Assembly: GCA_038501625.1 (NCBI GenBank)
Contig: JAZAYU010000034.1
Location: 2,356,001 to 2,420,000, forward strand
Source: Corbicula japonica
Taxonomy: Eukaryota; Mollusca; Bivalvia; Venerida; Cyrenidae
DNA length: 64,000 nucleotides
Reading direction: 5' to 3'
Position numbers and translations under genes: made by a program. The notes beneath the pieces were generated by a model. It saw nothing but the letters and a program-made list of their open reading frames with translations. It was not told where the DNA came from and did no database searches. Every line of letters starts with the position of its first letter. Positions within the stretch are counted from its first letter, which is position 1. Shown piece by piece: positions 61,701 to 64,000 of the stretch.

Positions 61701-64000
61701 AGCTGGCATCCGCCGGATGCTTGTGGACGTAAGACATGCGTTATAAAATTAATTTGTTTTACAGAATATCTAATCTCATTGTCTGTTTATTCTCCGCTTT
61801 TCTTAAAAAAGACTTTTCAAAGGAAACGTTTTTTTTGTGAATTTTTAAACGGGCAATTGCAAAATTTAGCCGATCAGTACATCTCGTATGGATTTTTATT
61901 AGTTAACATATATAACATACTTTATTGCATTAAAAAGCATACAATATACAAGCAGGTGGATATGAATAAATAGTCTTTTCACGCAAATGGGTCAGGCAAG
62001 GAGTTGGCCTTTTCAGTTTTTATTCGTTGATTAACACATCATGTTATAAGGAAATTATTTGTTATCTAATTAAATGGCCAAAAGGTAATGAGGTGGTCTG
62101 AACACTGCTCGTTCAAAATGTTTAATACACACTTTAGGGGATCTGAAAGCTTATATTTTTATTATATTGTAGTAAACATGTGTCCAATTGCAATCAACAA
62201 TGGTCGGGTCAGCAGCGACTGCAGTAGACAACCAAAAAGCGTGTGTGGCTATTCTTGCAACATGGGTTTCAACTCGTCACACATTGTCTCTGGCATATCG
62301 TGCCTAATCTCGGGCCAGTGGAACCAGACAGATAACCTCTGTATTGGGGGAGGTAATGCTCTAAGTTTTGTTCCTTGATACATGTAATACATTATTTTAA
62401 GACTGGAAGTGGATAATCATTCCTTACATTCTTACTATTAGGGTGCTAAAAAAGTTAAACAATAATTTGTTGTTTTATACTCTTAAGTTAATAGCTCCAA
62501 CCATTAACTGAAATATATATGTCTAAAACTACATTTCAGAAGTTTTCAAACATGAGTCTGTCCTTATTTTTCTAGCGTTTACTCCCCAAGTCATCCTAAT
62601 ATCTCATTGGGATTATTTTTCAGCAAGTTCAGTTACAACAGCGCCTTTGACGTCGGGACCTGAAGGTATATCGAAAGGGGGCGTGGTTGCTGGGATTATT
62701 ATTCTCGTTATCATTGTGATAGCCCTCGCAGCCGTCATTGTTTTCCTAGTTAGAAGGTAATTAGACCAAGTTAAAACATCGCCACGTATTTTGTTTCGGT
62801 GTCCTTGTTATAACTGGTCGCTTGTGACCACGACGCCCATTAAATGTGTCTCAAAGATAGAATATCGACGAAGCCAGTGCTAGAGGTCGTGATATTTTTT
62901 CATTTTCAGTGAACCCTCATAATACGAACTCGATTTAACCGAGTTTGCTGTTTGAAAATTTGTATAGGTTGATTCTTGGAAATTCAATTGCTTGCTTTGT
63001 TTTACATTTGATTTTTGCAAAAAGTACATCAAATACTTTAAACTGTACTTAGAATGATACACATACAAAGAAAATGTTTACGAAAAATATCGTTGGCGTT
63101 GTCTGCATATGTTATATGTTTTTTTCCAATGTAGTCTTATTTATATGTTGCGTTTCTAGGGGAATGAGTCGTTCTCATGAAGCTACTTACGGGAACGCCA
63201 CTTTTACTAATGGAGGGAGTGTTGAAATCGAAAATCCGGGGTATAGTAGTGGTCCAGCTGCAGGCAGCAGACCCAATGACGAACCTCTTTATTCCTTTGT
63301 GGATCCCAGTCAGATGCAGCCTGTATCGTAAGTGCTTGTTGTATTGTTATTGTTGTCCGAATGCTTAAGTTAATATAATATGCATTTCATTTAGAATAAT
63401 AATAATGTGCTAAAGATCATAAAACTGAAACTGGAAACCCGTCGCAAATCTCAAGATTCGAGACTGGTCTCCAGTCTCGGTTTTATGATCATGGGGAATT
63501 TCAATTCGTTTGTGAGGTTGGTATGTACCCTAGTGTGTAAATCTTGAGTGACACATCTTTTTTGCGTTTGACCAAGTGACTTTTCATAACCGAAAAACAC
63601 TCGTTTGTGATGATTGTTGTGGATATTTGTCAAAAGTTACGTTTACATAATCTCGCTACTACAGTTAACATTTACAGAATCCATCTACTATAGTTACATT
63701 TATAGGCTCCCCTACTATCGCTTTCTTGGCTATGAAAAGAGTATTTATAAACAGTGCTATTCTTTTCTGGATGTAGTTGTTTCTTTTAAATTTTTATGTC
63801 AGTTTATTATGTCAGCATAGACACAACAATTAAAAGACCGTTTGCAATGATTTATACACTTTCGACTATGGTTTTCAGGTTCTCTGAAGGCTATGCGACT
63901 GCGGATAATGGTATTGTAAACCCCATGTATAACAGAGAACCTCTGTCAGATGTTGCTCAAGTACATATTAACCAGGATAAAGAAGTTCTTACACACGACT
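33875..64000 (+). CDS. Gene 2: three-propeller YWTD/EGF/sushi-like single-pass receptor, 3' end outside window
   Basis: Exons: 33875-33998, 38282-38483, 38902-39165, 39550-39802, 40249-40402, 43778-43888, 44122-44249, 44631-44775, 47531-47689, 48416-48581, 48830-48961, 49739-49859, 50364-50526, 52151-52282, 53028-53261, 54076-54247, 54494-54621, 55644-55809, 56721-56845, 57336-57467, 57733-57936, 59959-60129, 60848-61018, 61561-61728, 62173-62352, 62624-62756, 63160-63327, 63879-64000+. All junctions are GT-AG and the phases run through without a break for about 1,509 codons. Order: signal peptide and Thr/Ser-rich stalk; propeller 1, EGF; propeller 2 (with a Thr/Pro-polybasic insert), EGF; propeller 3, EGF; five six-cysteine sushi-like modules; transmembrane helix; tail with NPGY and NPMY. 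No class A LDL repeats. LDLR-family propeller-EGF pairs mediate ligand release or binding; the NPxY motifs imply endocytosis. The ligand is unknown. Confidence 0.9.
35493..36237. mobile_element. CpG-dense non-autonomous DNA element with 26-bp terminal inverted repeats
   Basis: Left end GGGGCCGTCACACTATGACG; right end CATCATAGTGTGACGGCCCC. Over 26 bp they differ by one base. The 745-bp interior is crowded with AACG/CGTT words (GTCGAACGTC, AACGTCGTCGAACG), very unlike its AT-rich surroundings. No coding capacity and no clear target duplication. Confidence 0.85.
36637..37590. mobile_element. Duplicated element of about 950 bp, copy 1
   Basis: Starts AACAAGAAATATCTTTAAAA and ends near GACAGCTAACGCCGAAAA. 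The second copy at 41055-41990 is nearly identical apart from small indels. It carries a tRNA-like box on the - strand and ends with weak inverted words (CGGCGTT/AACGCCG). Confidence 0.75.
37077..37140 (-). repeat. tRNA-Glu/Asp-like sequence inside the duplicated element
   Basis: On the - strand: TAGTGGCTAACACTCTCGCC, loop CTCTCAA (CTC at the anticodon position), then CCCCGGGTTCAATACTC (B box). It resembles tRNA-Glu/Asp but the T and acceptor stems pair poorly, so it is a SINE head, not a tRNA gene. Confidence 0.55.
38282..38483 (+). CDS. Gene 2 exon 2: start of propeller 1
   Basis: Encodes ERGLLMTVYHDYG, then FLSVDVDTRTRTVYLYDYYL. The first propeller strands are divergent, but VDVDTRTRTVYLYD has the class B D-x-x-x-x-x-V-Y-L pattern. 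Phase 1 to 2. Confidence 0.8.
38902..39165 (+). CDS. Gene 2 exon 3: propeller 1 blades (VYWTD)
   Basis: Contains IAVDWLSHTVYWTDAVFRWI, a canonical YWTD blade, and later EAPDGLAVDPLEG, the start of the next one. Donor GAAGG/GTGTGT. Confidence 0.88.
39550..39802 (+). CDS. Gene 2 exon 4: propeller 1 blades (LFWSD, IYWID)
   Basis: YLFWSDNGKHPKIERSDLMG and VDIVGKRIYWIDSLTESVLS are two class B repeats back to back. The exon ends in phase 0 at AGG/GTAAGT. Confidence 0.9.
40249..40402 (+). CDS. Gene 2 exon 5: last blade of propeller 1
   Basis: Starts DVLYLTDIKNSDLLTINKTG (YLTD variant), then SPETIYSIAVYGEEKQP, the usual strand leading to an EGF module. Two N-glycosylation sites (NKT, NIS). Ends in phase 1. 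Confidence 0.85.
41055..41990. mobile_element. Duplicated element of about 950 bp, copy 2
   Basis: Same boundaries and order as 36637-37590, including the tRNA-like box at about 41478-41543 on the - strand. Differences are scattered substitutions and short indels, so duplication or insertion was fairly recent. Confidence 0.75.
42009..42890. repeat. 35-bp minisatellite, about 25 degenerate units
   Basis: Unit of the type TTCTTTTGTCGACCATTGGT plus TAGATATTCAATGTG. The GTCGAC centre is the best-conserved part; units vary by substitutions and small indels. Confidence 0.93.
43606..43766. repeat. Compound triplet repeat next to an acceptor
   Basis: (ATT)n, then (ATC)n with GTC interruptions, then (ATT)n again. 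It ends 11 bp before exon 43778, so it supplies the pyrimidine-rich region of that acceptor. Confidence 0.93.
43778..43888 (+). CDS. Gene 2 exon 6: EGF-like module 1
   Basis: Phase 1-1, 111 bp, six cysteines: DYCAELSCSHLCISTKTG, then VCQCSDGYTY and LCDG. Typical of LDLR-family EGF modules after a propeller. Confidence 0.9.
44122..44249 (+). CDS. Gene 2 exon 7: first strand of propeller 2
   Basis: Encodes AVVYANTTHICLVDIRTF, equivalent to the LLFARRDDIRLVDL strand that opens LRP propellers. Ends in phase 0 at AAGCCAATG/GTAAGC. Confidence 0.8.
44631..44775 (+). CDS. Gene 2 exon 8: Thr/Pro-rich insert with polybasic run
   Basis: Encodes TTVPPPTPVRRRRRQV, then a mucin-like Thr/Ser/Pro tract (TNTTSTPIPTKSTSQT, PPPPTPPTSKPP). 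It begins in phase 0 and ends in phase 1. Exon 7 ends in phase 0 and exon 9 starts in phase 1, so skipping it would give a stop within five codons; it must therefore be included unless other splice sites are used. The acceptor (GTTTGGCTTAAAG) is only moderate. RRRRR fits the R-x-K/R-R furin-type consensus. Likely an O-glycosylated loop in propeller 2, possibly cleaved. Confidence 0.7.
45180..47390. mobile_element. Foldback element, arms about 300 bp, split by an inserted element
   Basis: The left arm 45180-45500 and right arm about 47080-47390 are imperfect complements: TTTGCCATAGACAAAAAAG against CTTTTTTTGTCTATGGCAAA, GAAAAGTTAGAACAGTA against TACTGTTCTAACTTTTC, ATTTGCAATTTAT against ATAAATTGCAAAT, and TATCTAAGGTCC against GGACCTTAGATA. 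The order is mirrored throughout. Confidence 0.8.
45517..47026. mobile_element. Helentron-like non-autonomous element 3
   Basis: Left end AGCTCGACTATTCGAA after TTTT; right end TTCGAATAGTCGAGC at 46985, the GCTGTC/GACAGC hairpin at 47002-47019, then CTCTTGTT. The core has two tandem families: three roughly 165-bp units (CAACTTGAAACTTGGAATAT) and four roughly 150-bp units (CCAAGGTCAAGGTCACTGTT). Confidence 0.75.
47531..47689 (+). CDS. Gene 2 exon 9: propeller 2 blade
   Basis: Encodes IKMFDLNMANRVVYFVNADN, where VVYFVNAD takes the YWTD place, followed by VIYSRPLDLP. Phase 1-1. Continues the strand begun in exon 7 after the Thr/Pro insert. Confidence 0.85.
48416..48581 (+). CDS. Gene 2 exon 10: propeller 2 blade
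   Basis: GLAFDPVNGYNLFWCESDTG and NIYLVDVRDFSVRKVTPSG: a class B repeat with FWCES in place of YWTDS. Phase 1 to 2. Confidence 0.85.
48702..48783. mobile_element. Palindromic MITE, truncated and decayed
   Basis: AAGATTATAAAACTGAGGTC, then CTCAAGCATCTGATTGATCA and a short degenerate right arm. It lies 46 bp before exon 11. Confidence 0.65.
48830..48961 (+). CDS. Gene 2 exon 11: propeller 2 blade
   Basis: KLAWISSVSGSTAIQTMNFD shows the class B strand pattern with AWISS in place of YWTDS. Ends GT/GTAAGT in phase 2. Confidence 0.82.
49603..49700. repeat. Palindrome just upstream of exon 12
   Basis: GTGATTTGATAT pairs with ATATCAAATCAC and CGTATTGGC with GCCAATACG, around an ACTCGGCCTTCA loop. 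It ends 38 bp before the exon, so it may fold in the pre-mRNA. Confidence 0.75.
49739..49859 (+). CDS. Gene 2 exon 12: propeller 2 blade
   Basis: FYYTVPSTGRVYEVSFDG, a YWTD-type strand with FYYTV. Phase 2 to 0, ending AAT/GTAAGT. Confidence 0.82.
50171..50232. mobile_element. Palindromic MITE, left half only
   Basis: AAACTAAGATTGGGGACCAC to TGAAATGGCGACCAGT; heavily substituted. Confidence 0.6.
50364..50526 (+). CDS. Gene 2 exon 13: closing strand of propeller 2
   Basis: NYFAWVYSSPGYGYLVVSND, then ENQTALVDMKVLDPELQ, the strand before an EGF module. Phase 0 to 1. Confidence 0.82.
50738..50845. mobile_element. Palindromic MITE, family A, apex deleted
   Basis: CAGGTCCCAAGGTTATAAAA to CTCAGTTTTATAAACTTCAG. 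The inner palindrome around the apex is missing. Confidence 0.8.
50878..51612. mobile_element. Outer foldback element interrupted by an inserted MITE
   Basis: TATAGTTCGTTATCGGTAAG and CGTCACGTGACATATAA on the left match the complement of TTATATCACGTGACTGTC and CTTATCCATAACCAACTATA on the right. About half of the interval is the inserted element 50937-51443. A related end lies at 30711-30765. Confidence 0.65.
50937..51443. mobile_element. MITE with perfect 15-bp terminal inverted repeats and ATGG duplication
   Basis: TCAGGCCTCCTAGCA at the left end and TGCTAGGAGGCCTGA at the right. ATGG is present at 50933-50936 and 51444-51447. The interior starts with tandem AACCTTTAAA words and has no coding capacity. 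Confidence 0.8.
51935..52050. mobile_element. Palindromic MITE, family A/B intermediate, apex deleted
   Basis: AGCCCGAAGATTATAAAACT to CAGTTATATAATGTTTGGCC, ending CCCTG. Confidence 0.8.
52151..52282 (+). CDS. Gene 2 exon 14: EGF-like module 2
   Basis: Phase 1-1, six cysteines: SPCAYENGNCQHICITK, then VCECNMGYQLADDNTSCKS, very like LDLR-family EGF modules. Confidence 0.92.
52505..52705. repeat. GC-rich minisatellite of about 31-32 bp, six units
   Basis: Units of the type CGCCAACAGCGGTCGTCCTG followed by GCCGACCTAGC. It is a striking GC island in an AT-rich intron. It keeps an open frame on the + strand but has no phase-compatible splice sites that I could find, so I treat it as repeat. Confidence 0.8.
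53028..53261 (+). CDS. Gene 2 exon 15: propeller 3, first blades
   Basis: FLLVADWTYDMLHQIDL, the opening strand, then YDRITQKVVWSQNYDTRIYS and ANLDGTDVKIL, a class B repeat with VVWSQ. Phase 1-1. Confidence 0.88.
53898..53962. mobile_element. Palindromic MITE, right half only
   Basis: TTTCCATTTCAGCCAATCAG to TTTATGATTTTGGGCTC; decayed. Confidence 0.65.
54076..54247 (+). CDS. Gene 2 exon 16: propeller 3 blade
   Basis: FAKDETTGNLYYTSYFWQHI, where LYYTS replaces LYWTD, then LDIVVHPGKG. Ends GG/GTAGGG, phase 2. Confidence 0.86.
54494..54621 (+). CDS. Gene 2 exon 17: propeller 3 blade
   Basis: WLFYTVSDYYESYVVRSNMD, then EGFADGLAIDY. Homologue of gene 1 exon 85-224. The next MITE starts 30 bp after its donor. 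Confidence 0.88.
54652..54803. mobile_element. Palindromic MITE, family B, complete
   Basis: CAGGGCCCAAGATCATAAAA to AGTTTTATGATCTTGGGCAC. The apex AATGGCGAATGGTCGCCATT is nearly perfect. Defines the termini CAGGGCCCAAG/CTTGGGC. Confidence 0.9.
54818..55093. mobile_element. Cluster of two to three nested or decayed palindromic MITE copies
   Basis: AAATCTCAAGCATCAGAG, then GAAGGTTATAAAACTGTG, then TCAGCCAATCAGATGCTTGA, then another apex at CTGATTGGCTGAATTGGAG and an arm ending CTCAGATTAATAATG. Several left and right arms are interleaved. Confidence 0.75.
55455..55604. mobile_element. Palindromic MITE, family A, complete
   Basis: GTGCCCAAGATTTTAAACTG to AGTTTTAATAGCCTTAGGGC. Ends 39 bp before exon 18. 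Confidence 0.85.
55644..55809 (+). CDS. Gene 2 exon 18: propeller 3 blade (LYWSD)
   Basis: NDRLYWSDSTYDTIQGCNFD, then RDLAINGDYLYYSAYKK. The clearest gene 1/gene 2 match (exon 559-724). Confidence 0.9.
56721..56845 (+). CDS. Gene 2 exon 19: closing strand of propeller 3
   Basis: HVVRVSLKPPYNRKEVGNGT, then GKLDTISLYNSANTNKQPG. One codon longer than gene 1 exon 1009-1130. Confidence 0.88.
57191..57325. mobile_element. Palindromic MITE, family B, ending 10 bp before an exon
   Basis: GTGCCAAAGATCATAAAACT to AGTTTTATGATCTTGGGCCC, ending CCCTG at 57325. Exon 20 starts at 57336, so the MITE right arm takes the place of the usual polypyrimidine tract. Confidence 0.88.
57336..57467 (+). CDS. Gene 2 exon 20: EGF-like module 3
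   Basis: Phase 1-1, six cysteines: EACRDRNGKGDCSTVCIPTS, then GRTCMCEDGVHLRPDGRTC. Same length as the gene 1 partner. Confidence 0.9.
57733..57936 (+). CDS. Gene 2 exon 21: sushi-like module 1
   Basis: Phase 1-1; VHQCTDVIVQQGTNNEDVK, SSCLRHKGDICEYFCPANY and IGWDRETLKLC. Six cysteines; four codons longer than its gene 1 partner (2528-2719). Confidence 0.8.
57937..59958 (+). other. Gene 2 intron 21 (2.0 kb)
   Basis: AT-rich. Contains a palindromic MITE (59206-59345) and, at about 59350-59690, loosely repeated words around GTAAATATGTACGCTGTGTG and CACGCCATTGTTTCACTAC with a period of about 75-80 bp. Confidence 0.55.
59206..59345. mobile_element. Palindromic MITE, family A, decayed
   Basis: TGCCCAATGTTAGAAAACTG to CAGTTGTATAACCTTTAGCC, ending CCCTG. 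Confidence 0.8.
59959..60129 (+). CDS. Gene 2 exon 22: sushi-like module 2
   Basis: RCPTSIENGVL, then GEVCDFTCNTGYIKTENNTF; six cysteines, phase 1-1. Closest to gene 1 exon 3146-3313. Confidence 0.88.
60190..60355. repeat. Dispersed repeat fragment (GCACTGTTCGC type)
   Basis: CATTTGGCACATCCGTGTCT, ATGCACTGTTCGC and GCACGGATGTGCCGTCTGAT; the flanks are partly inverted (GGCACATCCGTG/CACGGATGTGCC). Related to the 6105 repeat. Confidence 0.45.
60848..61018 (+). CDS. Gene 2 exon 23: sushi-like module 3 (absent from gene 1)
   Basis: TCPDTISHGSLYNC, then GSTCTVTCDKYYTPSTDSAT and GGWNTNVATFC; six cysteines, phase 1-1. Confidence 0.86.
61561..61728 (+). CDS. Gene 2 exon 24: sushi-like module 4 (absent from gene 1)
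   Basis: QCTDSSLMNGQVTGTC, GDVCQYTCNTGYYNNTAMVV and MSWHPPDACG; six cysteines, phase 1-1. Confidence 0.88.
62173..62352 (+). CDS. Gene 2 exon 25: sushi-like module 5 (absent from gene 1)
   Basis: MCPIAINNGRVSSDC, KSVCGYSCNMGFNSSH and GQWNQTDNLC; six cysteines, phase 1-1. Confidence 0.87.
62624..62756 (+). CDS. Gene 2 exon 26: transmembrane helix
   Basis: A short Thr/Ser linker, then VVAGIIILVIIVIALAAVIV and FLVRR. Ends AG/GTAATT, phase 2, exactly like gene 1 exon 8989-9154, with a shorter linker. Confidence 0.9.
63160..63327 (+). CDS. Gene 2 exon 27: cytoplasmic tail with NPGY
   Basis: Reads VEIENPGYSSGPAAG, then NDEPLYSFVDPSQ. The IENPGY and DPS words align with gene 1 IENPGY and LDPS. 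It would meet TAA at once if not spliced (TATC/GTAAGT). Confidence 0.87.
63407..63497. mobile_element. Palindromic MITE, short form
   Basis: GTGCTAAAGATCATAAAACT to CTCGGTTTTATGATCATGGG. The inner apex is deleted. Confidence 0.8.
63879..64000 (+). CDS. Gene 2 exon 28: distal cytoplasmic tail with NPMY, runs off the window
   Basis: After GGTTTTCAG, joins in phase (TC/G) and reads FSEGYATADNGIVNPMYN, then REPLSDVAQVHINQDKEVL. It adds a second NPxY motif not present in gene 1. No stop before the window ends. Confidence 0.85.

Overview
The window is eukaryotic genomic DNA: AT-rich, with small GT-AG exons separated by long repeat-filled introns, no operons and no bacterial features. The repeat types (palindromic foldback MITEs, helentron-like elements with tandem cores, tRNA-related SINE fragments) and the receptor architecture suggest a lophotrochozoan, most likely a bivalve mollusc. 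The taxon is an inference.

Two receptor genes lie head to tail on the + strand. Both combine LDLR class B (YWTD) beta-propeller blades, EGF modules, six-cysteine sushi-like modules, one transmembrane helix and a short cytoplasmic tail with an NPxY signal. Neither shows LDLR class A (ligand-binding) repeats in the window. Gene 1 enters at the left edge already in its last propeller and ends at 9795; I see 8 exons. Gene 2 starts at 33875 (signal peptide) and runs off the right edge; I see 28 exons with fully consistent splice phases, about 1,509 codons. Gene 2 has three propellers, each followed by one EGF module, then five sushi-like modules. Gene 1 keeps only two sushi-like modules, so the paralogues differ in stalk length as well as in their tails.

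Between them, on the - strand, is an apparently intact two-exon pogo/Tigger/Jerky-type DDE transposase (13373-11312). The remaining 20 kb of intergenic DNA (13.4-33.8 kb) holds no protein gene that I recognise. It is built of palindromic MITEs, a 22-bp minisatellite, a roughly 155-170 bp GC-box satellite, a roughly 350-bp satellite, and tRNA-like SINE fragments.

The most striking non-coding features are: (i) about 18 copies of one nearly perfect palindromic MITE family spread over both genes, some abutting splice sites; (ii) three unrelated-looking elements (7.6, 25.7 and 45.5 kb) sharing one end grammar, AGCTC + variable subterminal inverted repeat + tandem core + repeat complement + hairpin + (C/A)TCTTGTT, consistent with non-autonomous helentron (HINE or pearl-like) elements; and (iii) nested insertions that give relative ages. 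The most striking coding feature is a small Thr/Pro-rich exon with a five-arginine run, placed inside the second propeller of gene 2.
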